The notes: a model not told the origin generated them from the letters alone. A stretch of DNA of 59,914 nt from Virgisporangium ochraceum (GCF_016863655.1 NZ_BOPH01000035.1:1-59914); one strand, 5' to 3'. Positions 41,831 to 50,450 are shown, counted from the stretch's first letter. A program made the numbers and translations.

Positions 41831-43117
41831 TTGAGCGCGATTCTTGCCCTTGGCATCTTCGTGGTCGCCTTTGTCCTCATCGCCACGGAGAAGATCAACA
41901 AGGTCAAGGTCGTGCTGTTCGCCGCCGCCCTGATGCTGGTGTTCCAGTTCGCGCCGGGCGCCGAGGTTTTCTTCTCCGAGCACGAGGGCATCGACTGGAA
42001 CGTCATCTTCCTGCTGTTCGGCATGATGATCATCGTCGGGATCGTGAAGCAGACCGGCGTCTTCGACTTCCTGGCCATCTGGGCCGCGAAGAAGTCGAGG
42101 GGCCGGCCGTACCGGCTGATGGTCATGTTCATGGTGATCACCGCGATCGCGTCGCCGTTCCTCGACAACGTCACCACGATCATGCTCGTCGCGCCGGTGA
42201 CCGTGGTGGTCTGCGACCGCCTCAACATCTCCGCGCAGCCGTACCTGATCGCGGAGGTGCTCGCCTCCAACATCGGCGGCGCCGCCACGCTCATCGGTGA
42301 CCCGCCGAACATCATCATCGGCAGCCGGGCCGGACTGTCCTTTGTGGACTTCCTGGTGCACATGGCGCCGATCGTCGTCGTCGTGTTCGTCGTGTTCGTT
42401 CTGTTCACGCGCGTGCTGTTCCGCAAATCGTTCCAGTACAACCCCGACCGGGTCGAGGCCATCATGGCGCTCAAGGAACGCCGTGCGATCAAGGACCCGG
42501 AGATGCTGCGCCGGTGCCTCGCGGTGTTCGCGTTGGTGGTGACCGGGTTCAGCCTGCACTCCGTGCTGCACATCGACCCGTCGGTGGTGGCGCTGGTGGG
42601 TGCCGGCCTGATGCTGGTGGTCACCGGTGCCGACCTCGACGAGGTGCTCGCCGAGGTGGAGTGGCCGACGCTCGTGTTCTTCATGGGCCTGTTCGTGATG
42701 GTCTCCGGGCTGGTGCACACCGGCGTCATCAGGACCGTCGGTGACTGGGCGGCCGGCCAGGTCGGCGGCAACTACTTCGCCGCCGCGACCGCGTTGCTGT
42801 TCGGCTCGGCGGTGCTCGGCGCCTTCTTCGACAACATCCCGTACGTGACGGCGATGGCGCCGGTCGTCGAGGACGTCGTGGCGCAGGCCCCCGACGCGAA
42901 GACCGGCGAGTCGTTGTGGTGGGCGTTCGCGCTCGGCGCCGACTTCGGCGGCAACGGCACCGCGGTGGCGGCGAGCGCCAACGTGGTCGCGATCGGCATC
43001 GCCGCCCGCACCGGCCACCGCATCTCTTTCTGGCAGTTCACCCGGTACGGCATTGTGGTGACGATCCTGAGCACCCTGATCGCCTGGCTCTACGTGTGGC
43101 TACGGTATTTCATGTGA
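41831..43117 (+). CDS. ArsB/NhaD family ion transporter
   Basis: A 428-residue protein from TTG 41831 with GGAGG 9 bases upstream. It has about twelve membrane helices. Signatures include FLLFGMMIIVGIVKQTGVFDFLAIW, ASPFLDNVTTIMLVAPVT, ASNIGGAATLIGDPPNIIIGSRAGLSFVDF and GAFFDNIPYVTAMAPVV. The paired FxDN(V/I) and GDPPN segments in inverted halves are diagnostic of the IT/ArsB-NhaD superfamily. The ion (arsenite, Na+/H+ or a dicarboxylate) is not decidable by eye. It is flanked by a CBS regulator and a HAD gene that overlaps its stop. Confidence 0.9.
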   Translation: MSAILALGIFVVAFVLIATEKINKVKVVLFAAALMLVFQFAPGAEVFFSEHEGIDWNVIFLLFGMMIIVGIVKQTGVFDFLAIWAAKKSRGRPYRLMVMFMVITAIASPFLDNVTTIMLVAPVTVVVCDRLNISAQPYLIAEVLASNIGGAATLIGDPPNIIIGSRAGLSFVDFLVHMAPIVVVVFVVFVLFTRVLFRKSFQYNPDRVEAIMALKERRAIKDPEMLRRCLAVFALVVTGFSLHSVLHIDPSVVALVGAGLMLVVTGADLDEVLAEVEWPTLVFFMGLFVMVSGLVHTGVIRTVGDWAAGQVGGNYFAAATALLFGSAVLGAFFDNIPYVTAMAPVVEDVVAQAPDAKTGESLWWAFALGADFGGNGTAVAASANVVAIGIAARTGHRISFWQFTRYGIVVTILSTLIAWLYVWLRYFM

Positions 43118-43824
43118 CCGTCATCCTCTTCGACTTCTTCGGCACCCTCGTCCACTACTCGCCCGACCACACCGGGCAGGACCACGCACGGTCACACGAC
43201 CTGCTCCGCCGGTACGGCGCCGACCTGGGCTATCCCGACTACCTGGCCGCGTGGACGCACACCTGGAAGGAGTTCGAGCGGCGCAGCGACCGCGACGACC
43301 GCGAGTTCTCCCTGACCGACGCCGCCACCGGGTTCCTCACCGGTGCGCTGGGCCGTGCGCCGCTCGGCGCCGAGGTCGGGGCGTTCGCGGCGGCCTACCT
43401 CAGCGAGTGGAACGCCGGTGTGACGTACCCGCCCGAGATCGTCGACTGCGTGCGCGGCCTCGCCCGCGACCACCGCCTCGCCGTGGTGACCAACACCCAC
43501 CAGCCCGAGCTGGTGCCCGACCACCTCGACGCGATGGGCCTCCTGCCGTCGTTCGAGGTCGTCGTCACGTCGGTGGAGGTCGGCTGGCGCAAGCCGCATC
43601 CGGTGATCTACGCCACCGCCCTGGACGCCCTCGGTGTCGACGCCGCGTCGGCCGTGTTCGTCGGCGACACCTACGTCCCGGACTTCGTCGGACCCGAAGA
43701 GGCCGGCATCACCGCGTTCCTCATCGACCCGCACCGCCGGGCGCCGGTGCGCGACGAGCGCAGGCTCACCTCGGTCGTCGACCTGCCCTCGCGTCTGGAG
43801 GCCCGGCTGGAGGCCGGCCGGTGA
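43114..43824 (+). CDS. HAD family hydrolase
   Basis: A 236-residue protein from GTG 43114, overlapping the transporter stop. ILFDFFGTLVHYSPD has motif I, but with DFFGT in place of DxDGT: the first Asp is present and the second acidic position is Phe-Gly, as in many HAD phosphatases with DxFGT. LAVVTNTH is motif II, and VGWRKPHPVIY with AVFVGDTYVPDFVGPEEAGI gives motifs III and IV. The cap is helical (about 20-95). The beta-lactamase gene overlaps its stop, so all three are co-transcribed. Confidence 0.85.
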   Translation: MTVILFDFFGTLVHYSPDHTGQDHARSHDLLRRYGADLGYPDYLAAWTHTWKEFERRSDRDDREFSLTDAATGFLTGALGRAPLGAEVGAFAAAYLSEWNAGVTYPPEIVDCVRGLARDHRLAVVTNTHQPELVPDHLDAMGLLPSFEVVVTSVEVGWRKPHPVIYATALDALGVDAASAVFVGDTYVPDFVGPEEAGITAFLIDPHRRAPVRDERRLTSVVDLPSRLEARLEAGR

Positions 43825-44726
43825 GCGTCACGCGCCGCACCCTGCTCGGCGCCGCGGCGGCGGTCGCGGCCGCCGGATGCTCGCCTCCGAAGAAGGACCC
43901 GGTCGCCACCCCGTCCGCGCGGCCGTCCCCATCGGTGGAGGTGGAGCGGCGGCACGAGGCGCTCGCCGCACTGGAGACCCGGTTCGGCGCCCGCCTGGGC
44001 GTCTACGCCCTCGCCACCGGCACCGGTGCCACGGTCGCGCACCGCGCCGACGAGCGGTTCGCGTTCTGCTCGACGTTCAAGCTGCTCGCCGCGGCCGCGG
44101 TGCTGCGGCGCCGTGCCCTGTCCGAGCTCGACACCGTCGTCACCTACACCCGCGCCGACCTGATGAAGAGCTCCTTCATCACGAAGGACCGCGTGTCCAC
44201 CGGCATGACGATCCGCCAGCTGTGCGACGCCGCGGTGCGCTACAGCGACGGGACCGCGGGCAACCTGCTGCTCCGCGACCTCGGCGGACCGGCCGCGCTC
44301 ACCGCGTTCACCCGCGACCTGGGCGACCGGGTGACCCGGATGGACCGGATCGAGCCCGACATCACCGGCGCCGTGCCCGGCGACGAACGCGACACCAGCT
44401 CACCGCGGGCGCTGGCCGGCACCATCGAGCGGATCCTCCTCGGCGACACGCTCCCCGCCGACCGGCTGGCGTTCCTGCGCGACCTGCTCGAGCGCAACAC
44501 GACCGGCGACCGGCGCATCCGGGCCGGCACCCCGACCGGCTGGACGGTGGCCGACAAGACCGGAACCGGCGGCTACGGCACGGTCAACGACCTCGGGGTC
44601 CTCCGGCCACCGGCGGGGCCGCCGCTGGTGGTCGCGCTGATGTCCAGCAAGCAGGCGAAGGACGCGGTGTACGACGAGGCCCTCCTCGCCGAGGCGACCC
44701 GGTACGTCGTCGCGACCCTCACGTGA
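43821..44726 (+). CDS. Class A beta-lactamase (lipoprotein)
   Basis: A 301-residue protein from GTG 43821. VSVTRRTLLGAAAAVAAAGCSPP is a Tat-type signal with lipobox (Cys 20), so it is membrane-anchored outside. Class A boxes: STFK at 84-87, SDG at 142-144 (the SDN loop with Gly, as in mycobacterial BlaC), RIEPDIT at 175-181 (general base Glu present, the usual Asn170 replaced by Thr) and DKTG at 244-247. The PGDERDTSSP omega-loop end is normal. It should hydrolyse beta-lactams; the Thr for Asn change could slow deacylation. Its place at the end of a transporter/HAD run is odd. Confidence 0.92.
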   Translation: MSVTRRTLLGAAAAVAAAGCSPPKKDPVATPSARPSPSVEVERRHEALAALETRFGARLGVYALATGTGATVAHRADERFAFCSTFKLLAAAAVLRRRALSELDTVVTYTRADLMKSSFITKDRVSTGMTIRQLCDAAVRYSDGTAGNLLLRDLGGPAALTAFTRDLGDRVTRMDRIEPDITGAVPGDERDTSSPRALAGTIERILLGDTLPADRLAFLRDLLERNTTGDRRIRAGTPTGWTVADKTGTGGYGTVNDLGVLRPPAGPPLVVALMSSKQAKDAVYDEALLAEATRYVVATLT

Positions 44727-44729
44727 CGC

Positions 44730-44755
44730 GGGCCGGCCGGAACCCCGGCCGGCCC
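44730..44755. terminator. Bidirectional terminator hairpin
   Basis: GGGCCGGCCGG and CCGGCCGGCCC form an 11-bp stem with the loop AACC, between the convergent beta-lactamase and emfourin-like genes. Confidence 0.85.
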
Positions 44756-44768
44756 ACGACGTGCGGGT

Positions 44769-45218
44769 TCAGCTCTGCGGCGACTCGCCGATGTGCTGGG
44801 TCAGGGCGATCACGTCGGTCAGGATCTCGGGCTGGTCGGTGGCGAGCTCGGAGGTCGTCACCGTCTTCGTGTGGCCGCCGTTGTAGGTGACGGTCAGCGT
44901 GTACTCGAAGAAGTCGCAGCACGGGTTCTTCGGGCCGTAGTGGTCGTCCAGCGCCAGGAACTCGGGCTTGGACACGGTGCGCAGCAACCGGGCGCCGTCC
45001 TCGCCGAAGTGCTCGGCGTCGACGGTCCAGGTCTTCGGGATGCCGGTGAAGCCGCCCGTGCGCACAAGCTCGACGCGGTTCGCGACCGGCGTCTTCGGTC
45101 CCGGCACGTCGGCCGCGGTGGCGGCCTGAGGCAGCACCAGAGCGGCGGTGGCGATTCCGAACAGCAGCGCGACAGCGGCGAGCAGGCGACGGACGGCCCG
45201 TCCCGTTTCGGTACGCAT
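44769..45218 (-). CDS. Secreted emfourin-like protease inhibitor
   Basis: A 149-residue protein from ATG 45218. Residues 1-36 form a signal peptide (RRLLAAVALLFGIATAALVLPQAATAA). The mature domain reads VELVRTGGFTGIPKTWTVDAEHFGEDGARLLRTV...CCDFFEYTLTVTYNGGHTKTVTTSE, the pattern of emfourin, the protealysin (M4 metalloprotease) inhibitor. M4 protease/emfourin pairs are often adjacent; no protease gene is next to it here. Two adjacent cysteines are notable in an exported protein. Confidence 0.75.
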   Translation of the reverse strand: MRTETGRAVRRLLAAVALLFGIATAALVLPQAATAADVPGPKTPVANRVELVRTGGFTGIPKTWTVDAEHFGEDGARLLRTVSKPEFLALDDHYGPKNPCCDFFEYTLTVTYNGGHTKTVTTSELATDQPEILTDVIALTQHIGESPQS

Positions 45219-45329
45219 GCGAGGGGATTCCTTTCGTGGACTGCGTGGACCGGTCGAGCATCGGTGCACCGGTCCACGCACCCAATGCGTACATCTACGT
45301 AGCGGGGCGGCGTATCCGAACGGGGTGGA

Positions 45330-45572
45330 TCACCTCGGGTCGGCGTCGAACGCGGCGCGCACGGTCGTGATGCACCAGCCCATCCGGGCCGCGGCCGTCT
45401 CCGGGTGCTCACCGAACTCGCCGGCGACCTGAACGGCGCAGCCGGCCTCGCCGTGGCGGCTGAGGGTGGCCGTCACCGCGTCGCGGACCCGGTCGCCGGC
45501 GGGTGCCTCGGACGCCTGCACCGTCGAGGCGAACAGTGCCTCGGCGCGGACCGCCTCGATCGTCGTGGTCAT
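45330..45572 (-). CDS. Small hypothetical protein
   Basis: An 80-residue frame from ATG 45572 (MTTTIEAVRAEALFASTVQASEAP). It is a soluble Ala/Glu/Val-rich protein with SRHGEAGCAVQVAGEFGEHPETAAARMGWCITTVRAAF. The frame is open to 45617, inside the palindromic operator, so I prefer the internal ATG. It is divergent from the YheO-type regulator gene and shares its promoter region. No family is recognised. Confidence 0.55.
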   Translation of the reverse strand: MTTTIEAVRAEALFASTVQASEAPAGDRVRDAVTATLSRHGEAGCAVQVAGEFGEHPETAAARMGWCITTVRAAFDADPR

Positions 45573-45609
45573 GCCGGGCGCGTCCGCGCCCGGAACACTG
45601 TCTGAACTG

Positions 45610-45633
45610 CTTGACACATTGTCAAGTCTAGAC
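45610..45633. promoter_or_regulatory. Palindromic operator before the YheO-type regulator
   Basis: CTTGACA-CAT-TGTCAAG (45610-45626) is a perfect 7-3-7 inverted repeat. It is joined to the 8-base palindrome GTCTAGAC (45626-45633). TTGACA within it also resembles a -35 element. It lies between divergent genes, 14 bases before ATG 45647, well placed for autoregulation by the adjacent DNA-binding protein. Confidence 0.65.
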
Positions 45634-45646
45634 AGAAAATCCAGAA

Positions 45647-46234
45647 ATGGCTCTTCCGGACGGAATGACCTCGGTCATCGAGGCGGTCGTCGCCCTGTTC
45701 CACCCGCACCTCGAGGCCGTCGTGCACGACGTGGCCGCCGACGAGGTGGTGGCGATCTGGAACCCGGTGTCCGGGCGCCGCCCCGGCGACGCGTCCCTGC
45801 TCGAGCCCGACCTCATCGAGGCCGGCGCGGGCGTCCTCGGCCCCTACGGCAAGGTCGACGCGCAGGGCCGCACCTGGACCTCGGTCACCGTGCCCCTGGA
45901 CGACGGCGCGACGCTGCTGTGCCTGAACTTCGACCGCTCGGTCCTCGACCGGGCCGCCGGCGCGCTGACCGCGTTCGCCGCCCCGGTGCGGCCGCGGCCG
46001 GCGGGGCTGTTCGAGCGCGACTGGCGGGAGGAGATCAACCAGCTCGTCGACGGCTGGTGCCGGTCCTCCCTCACACCGCGCGACCTCCTGACCGCGGCCC
46101 AGCGCCGGGAACTCGTCGCCCACCTCGACGGCAAGGGGGTTTTCGGCGTGCGGCACTCCGCGCGGCACGTCGCCGCCGCGCTCGGCGTCTCGCGCGCGAC
46201 GGTCTACGGAATGCTCAAGGCGTGCCGTGACTGA
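45647..46234 (+). CDS. YheO/DauR-type PAS and HTH regulator
   Basis: A 195-residue protein from ATG 45647 (ATG 45665 possible). Residues about 10-115 form a PAS-like YheO domain: VVALFHPHLEAVVHDVAADEVVAIWNPVSGRRPGDASLL, with GKVDAQGRTWTSVTVPL. Residues 140-195 form an HTH: ELVAHLDGKGVFGVRHSARHVAAALGVSRATVYGMLKACR. In DauR-like regulators this pair represses amino-acid catabolic genes. The phosphotransferase and aminotransferase follow directly, so this is probably the pathway regulator, binding the palindrome at 45610. Confidence 0.85.
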   Translation: MALPDGMTSVIEAVVALFHPHLEAVVHDVAADEVVAIWNPVSGRRPGDASLLEPDLIEAGAGVLGPYGKVDAQGRTWTSVTVPLDDGATLLCLNFDRSVLDRAAGALTAFAAPVRPRPAGLFERDWREEINQLVDGWCRSSLTPRDLLTAAQRRELVAHLDGKGVFGVRHSARHVAAALGVSRATVYGMLKACRD

Positions 46235-46934
46235 GGAGGCGCTGCCGGGAGGTTTCGTGAACGTCGTCGTGCGCGTCGGCGCCACCGTCCGGCGCACGCC
46301 GTCGCCGAACGCGGAGTTCGCGCACCGGGTGCTGGCCCACCTCGAACGCCACGGATGGCCCGGCGCACCCAGGTTCCTCGGCACCGACGACAGCGGCCGC
46401 GAGATTCTGTCCTATGTGGACGGCCACGTCGCCTGGCAGCCGCACCCGCACTCCACCCGCAGCCTCGTCGCCGTGGCCCGCCTGCTGCGCGCGTTCCACG
46501 ACCTGACCGCCGGCACGGAGCTGGCCGGCGACCGCGAGGTCGTGTGCCACAACGACCTGTCGCCGAAGAACACCGTCTACGACAGCGATCTCATGCCGGT
46601 CGCGTTCATCGACTGGGACCTCGCCGCGCCGGGCGAGCGCGTCCACGACGTGGCGCACGTCTGCTGGCAGTACCTGGCGCTCGGTCCGGGCGTCACCGAC
46701 CCCGCCGCCACGGGCCGCGACCTCCGCGCGATCGCCGACGCCTACGGGCTTTCCGACCTGTCGGCGCTCCTCGACACCGTGCTGTGGTGGCAGGACCGGT
46801 GCTGGCGCGGCATCGAGGCGGAGGCGTCCGCCGGGGTCGCGCACGCGGTCCGGCTGCGCGCTCTCGGTGTCGTTCGGGAGATTCAGGACCAGTACCGCTG
46901 GACGGCCGGCAACCGGTCGCTTCTCGAAGGGTGA
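46227..46934 (+). CDS. APH/choline-kinase-like phosphotransferase
   Basis: A 235-residue protein from GTG 46227, overlapping the regulator stop by 8 bases. VCHNDLSPKNTVYDSDLMPVAFIDWDLAAPGERVHDVAHV has the catalytic HxDxxxxN and the metal-binding D of the APH family. The N-lobe is short and glycine-poor (VVVRVGATVRRTP), as in minimal members. The substrate may be a small alcohol or an aminoglycoside-like compound. The aminotransferase gene follows within 5 bases. Confidence 0.83.
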   Translation: MTEEALPGGFVNVVVRVGATVRRTPSPNAEFAHRVLAHLERHGWPGAPRFLGTDDSGREILSYVDGHVAWQPHPHSTRSLVAVARLLRAFHDLTAGTELAGDREVVCHNDLSPKNTVYDSDLMPVAFIDWDLAAPGERVHDVAHVCWQYLALGPGVTDPAATGRDLRAIADAYGLSDLSALLDTVLWWQDRCWRGIEAEASAGVAHAVRLRALGVVREIQDQYRWTAGNRSLLEG

Positions 46935-46939
46935 GACCG

Positions 46940-48109
46940 ATGCGGCTGCCGTTGCCGGACTTCCGGCTGGAGACGTACTTCTCCCGGTGGGAGTTCGTCG
47001 CCGAGCACCACCTGACCGCCTCCGACGCCCAGACCCTCACCGTCGCCGAACTGCTGGCGCTGGCCGACGAATCCGACCGCGAGGCGTTCTCCGCCCTGCC
47101 GTTGGGCTACACGCCGACGTGGGGCACGGACCGCTTGCGGGAGGCCGTCTCCCGCACCTACGACACCTGCGGACCGGCCGACGTCCTCACGTTCGCCGGC
47201 GCCGAGGAGGCCATCTTCTGGCTCATGCAGCTGCTGGTGCACCCCGGCGAGCACGTCGTGGTCACCGTGCCGAACTACCAGGCGATGGAGACGCTCCCGC
47301 TCGCGTCGGGTGTGCAGGTGTCCGGCGTCCCGCTCGACGAGCACGACGGGTGGCGGCTCGACCTCGACCGGGTGCGCGCCGCGCTGCGCCCGTCGACGCG
47401 GCTGGTCGCGGTCAACTTCCCCAACAATCCCACCGGCGCGGTCCCCGATCCCCAGATGTGGCAAGGGCTCGCGGACCTGTGCGCGGAGCGCGGCATCCGG
47501 CTGCTCTCCGACGAGGTCTATCGCGGTCTCGAACTCGACCCCGCCCGCCGCCTGACGCAGGCCGCCGACCTGGCACCGACGGCGGTGTCCATCAACGTGT
47601 TGTCGAAGTCCTACGGACTGCCGGGCCTGCGCGTCGGGTGGGTGGCCACCCGCGACCGCGACGTGCTGCGCTCCCTCGAGCGGCACAAGCACTACACGTC
47701 CATCTGCAACGCCGGTCCGAGCGAGTTCCTCGGCGCGGTCGCGGTCGAGCGGGGCGAGGCGATCCACGCCCGCAACCGCGCCATCATCGCCGCGAACGTG
47801 GCCGCCTTCGACGCGTTCTTCGCCACGCACGAGGACCTGTTCGAGTGGACCCCGCCCGACGGTGGGTGTGTCGCCTTCCCCCGCTACCTCGGCGCCGACG
47901 GCGTGGAGGCGTTCTGCCGCACCCTGGTGGAGTCCGCCGGCGTTCTGCTCCTTCCGGCGGGCATCTACACCTCGGACCTGGCACCGGTTCCGGCCGACCG
48001 CTTCCGCATCGGCGTCGGCCGCGCGAACGCGGGCCCGGCCCTGGCGGCGTTCGACCGGTTCCTGGCCTCAGACTTTGGTCGCTTCCGGGCGCCGGCCACC
48101 GGCTCCTAG
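46940..48109 (+). CDS. PLP-dependent class I/II aminotransferase
   Basis: A 389-residue protein from ATG 46940 with GAAGGG upstream. The fold-type I motifs are visible: FAGAEEAIFWLMQLLVHPG, NFPNNPTGAVP (Asn contact), LLSDEVYRGLEL (Asp to the pyridine N), NVLSKSYGLPGLRVGW (Schiff-base Lys) and FRIGVGRAN (Arg to the carboxylate). The N-terminus PLPDFRLETYFSRWEF and overall spacing recall capreomycidine synthase-like enzymes, a resemblance only. It acts with the coupled phosphotransferase under the YheO regulator in an unknown amino-acid route. Confidence 0.87.
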   Translation: MRLPLPDFRLETYFSRWEFVAEHHLTASDAQTLTVAELLALADESDREAFSALPLGYTPTWGTDRLREAVSRTYDTCGPADVLTFAGAEEAIFWLMQLLVHPGEHVVVTVPNYQAMETLPLASGVQVSGVPLDEHDGWRLDLDRVRAALRPSTRLVAVNFPNNPTGAVPDPQMWQGLADLCAERGIRLLSDEVYRGLELDPARRLTQAADLAPTAVSINVLSKSYGLPGLRVGWVATRDRDVLRSLERHKHYTSICNAGPSEFLGAVAVERGEAIHARNRAIIAANVAAFDAFFATHEDLFEWTPPDGGCVAFPRYLGADGVEAFCRTLVESAGVLLLPAGIYTSDLAPVPADRFRIGVGRANAGPALAAFDRFLASDFGRFRAPATGS

Positions 48110-48112
48110 CCT
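48107..48112 (+). promoter_or_regulatory. Leaderless -10 box overlapping the aminotransferase stop
   Basis: TAGCCT starts with the aminotransferase stop TAG and ends 7 bases before GTG 48120 of the histidine kinase, marking a new transcript. Confidence 0.55.
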
Positions 48113-48119
48113 TCTCCCC

Positions 48120-49223
48120 GTGAGCAACCAGCAGCCCGGACGCGGTCAGGTCGTCACGATGGTCGTGGGCGTCGCCGTCCTCACCGCGGCCACCGTGGCC
48201 GGTGGCATGGGGGAGCGGAACCTGCCCCTCGACCTCGCCGTCGGAGTCGCCGCCGTCGGCGCCACCCCGCTTCTGGTGCGGTGGCCGGTGCACGGCACGG
48301 TGGCGTTGAGCGTCCTCGCCGTGCTGTCGCCGGCGGCGACCCCCGCGTCCACCACCGGCGCGTTGGTCGTGGCGCAGCGCCGGCGGCTCCCGGTCGCCGT
48401 CGGTACCGGTGCGATGGGACTGGCCGCGCATCTCGCGCAGGGGCTGCTGCGCCCGGCCGGTGGGCTGTCCTTCGGATGGTGGGCGGTCCTGGTCACCTGC
48501 GCCTACGCGGCCCTGGTCGCCTGGGGCGCCCTGAACCAGGCGCGGTGGGCGCTGCTGGAGTCCCTACGCGAGCGGGCCCGGCGGGCCGAGGCGGAGCGCG
48601 ACCGGCGGGTCGTGGAGGCGCGGGCGGCCGAACGCACCCGCATCGCCCGCGAGATGCACGACGTCCTGGCGCACCGGCTTACCCTCGTCGCCACCTACGC
48701 GGGCGCCCTGGAGTACCGGCCCGACGCGCCGCCCGCGCAGGTGGCGCAGGCGGCCGGCGTGGTGCGGGCCGGGGTGCACCAGGCGCTGGAGGAGCTGCGC
48801 GACGTCATCGGGGTGCTGCGCGCCGGCGCCGAGGACGCCCGTCCGGCGCCGGTGTTCGCCGACGTGCCGCGGCTGGTGGAGGAGGCACGCGAGGTGGGGC
48901 AGCCGGTCACCTACCTCGACACGACCGACGGCACGCCGCCCGATCCGGTCGGGCGCACCGTGTACCGCGTCGTGCAGGAGGGCCTGTCCAATGCCCGTCG
49001 CCATGCCGCGGGGCGGCCGGTCACCGTCGAGGTCGCTGGCCGTCCGGGCGCTCAGCTGCGGGTCCAATTGACAAACGACACGGCGGTGACCGACGTGAGC
49101 GGATCTCCCGGTACGGGCCTCATCGGGCTGACCGAGCGCGTGGAGCTGGCCGGTGGCCGGTTCGAACACGAGGTGACCGGTGGCAGCTTCCACCTGCGGG
49201 CCGAGCTACCGTGGCCGGCGTGA
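48120..49223 (+). CDS. NarL-type sensor histidine kinase
   Basis: A 367-residue protein from GTG 48120. Residues 12-140 contain about five membrane helices without a large outer loop, so it may sense within the membrane. A basic coiled linker leads to EAERDRRVVEARAAERTRIAREMHDVLAHRLTLVATYA, with the phospho-His in MHDVLAH. The ATPase has VVQEGLSNARRHAAG and GTGLIGLTERVELAGG. It pairs with the response regulator that overlaps its stop. Confidence 0.9.
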   Translation: MSNQQPGRGQVVTMVVGVAVLTAATVAGGMGERNLPLDLAVGVAAVGATPLLVRWPVHGTVALSVLAVLSPAATPASTTGALVVAQRRRLPVAVGTGAMGLAAHLAQGLLRPAGGLSFGWWAVLVTCAYAALVAWGALNQARWALLESLRERARRAEAERDRRVVEARAAERTRIAREMHDVLAHRLTLVATYAGALEYRPDAPPAQVAQAAGVVRAGVHQALEELRDVIGVLRAGAEDARPAPVFADVPRLVEEAREVGQPVTYLDTTDGTPPDPVGRTVYRVVQEGLSNARRHAAGRPVTVEVAGRPGAQLRVQLTNDTAVTDVSGSPGTGLIGLTERVELAGGRFEHEVTGGSFHLRAELPWPA

Positions 49224-49858
49224 TCAGGGTGCTGATCGTCGACGACGACGAGCACGTCCGCGCGGCACTGACGATGATGCTCGACGGCGCGGCCGGCATC
49301 GCCGTGGTAGGGCACGCCGCCGACGGCGACGGGGTACCCGACGCGATCGCCGCACACGCACCCGACGTGGTCCTGATGGACCTGCGCATGCCACGCGTTG
49401 ACGGCCTCACCGCGCTGGAACGGTTGCGGCGCCGCCCCCGCCCACCGGAGGTGATCGTGCTGACCACGTTCGACTCCGACGAGAACGTGCTCCGCGCGCT
49501 GCGGCTGGGAGCCAGCGGTTTCCTGCTGAAGGACAGCCCGCCCGCGCGCATCGTCGAGGCGGTGCACCGCGTGGCCGGCGGCGACCCGATGCTGTCGCCC
49601 GACATCACGAGGCGCCTGATCGAGCGGGTCAACGAGGGCGCCTCGACCCGCGAACGGGCGCGGGCGGCCCTCGACGGGCTCAGCCCCCGGGAGCGGGAGG
49701 TGGCCGCGGCGATCGCCCGGGGCCAGACCAACGCCGAGATCGCGGCGGAACTGTTCATGAGCGTGCCGACCGTGAAGGGTCACGTCACGCAGGTGATGCT
49801 CAAGCTCGGGGTGTCCAACCGCACGCAGGTGGCGCTGCTGGTCAACGAGGCCGGCTAG
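49220..49858 (+). CDS. NarL/FixJ family response regulator
   Basis: A 212-residue protein from GTG 49220. The receiver has VDDDEHVR, DVVLMDLRMPRVDG (phospho-Asp), VLTTF and GFLLKDSPP. The HTH reads LSPREREVAAAIARGQTNAEIAAELFMSVPTVKGHVTQVMLKLGVSNRTQVALLVNEAG. It is coupled to the kinase at 48120. The last 17 bases overlap the convergent CGNR gene. Confidence 0.92.
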   Translation: MIRVLIVDDDEHVRAALTMMLDGAAGIAVVGHAADGDGVPDAIAAHAPDVVLMDLRMPRVDGLTALERLRRRPRPPEVIVLTTFDSDENVLRALRLGASGFLLKDSPPARIVEAVHRVAGGDPMLSPDITRRLIERVNEGASTRERARAALDGLSPREREVAAAIARGQTNAEIAAELFMSVPTVKGHVTQVMLKLGVSNRTQVALLVNEAG

Positions 49859-50450
49859 CCTTTCTCTTGGTCACGTAGCGCTCCATCTTGGCGCGGGTGC
49901 CGCAGTCCTCCATCGAGCACCAGCGGCGGGACCCGTTGCGGGACCGGTCGAGGAAGACCCACGGGCAGCCGGCGCAGCGCTTGAGCCGGCCGAGGTCGGG
50001 CGCGGTGAGCAGGTCGGCGGCGGCGCGGGCAACCGGCCACAGCACGGCGCCGGGCCGGTCGTCGGGCCAGCTCATCACGTAGCTGCCCCGGTGGGGAAGC
50101 AGGTCGCAGTGGCGGTACGAGTCGGTGACGAACGGCCGCAGCCCCGCCCAGTGCGCGTCGGCCCGGGGCTGCCCGTCGGCGATGCCGCCGAACACCTCGA
50201 CGAGCACGGCTCTCAAGGCGTGCGCCGCCCTCAGCGACTGCGGGCCGGTCTCGAACAGGCGCCGCGCGCCGGCGGCGGTCAGGATGTCGACCCGCACCGC
50301 CCAGTGCAGCAACCCCGGATAGGTACCGAGGTGGTCGAACCGGTTGTCCACGGTGTTGGCGAAGTCGAGCGCGAGATGCCCGGTGACGATGGGCAGCTCC
50401 CGTACGCCGGCGGGCCGCTCGGCGGCCGCCGCCTTCTCGAATGTTTCCAC
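49842..50450 (-). CDS. ABATE/CGNR zinc-finger regulator
   Basis: A 202-residue protein from ATG 50450. The N-terminal ABATE-type region has ELPIVTGHLALDFANTVDNRFD. The C-terminus is RLKRCAGCPWVFLDRSRNGSRRWCSMEDCGTRAKMERYVTKRK, the CGNR zinc finger with two Cys pairs (CxxC...CxxxxC); the name-giving CGNR is CGTR here. Such proteins are thought to be stress-linked transcription regulators. No operon partner. Confidence 0.88.
   Translation of the reverse strand: METFEKAAAAERPAGVRELPIVTGHLALDFANTVDNRFDHLGTYPGLLHWAVRVDILTAAGARRLFETGPQSLRAAHALRAVLVEVFGGIADGQPRADAHWAGLRPFVTDSYRHCDLLPHRGSYVMSWPDDRPGAVLWPVARAAADLLTAPDLGRLKRCAGCPWVFLDRSRNGSRRWCSMEDCGTRAKMERYVTKRKASRPR

Noticed and set aside
46227..46934. 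Considered as an aminoglycoside-resistance gene
   Set aside because: The catalytic loop is that of the broad APH/choline kinase family, the N-lobe is minimal, and the context is an amino-acid enzyme operon; resistance cannot be supported.
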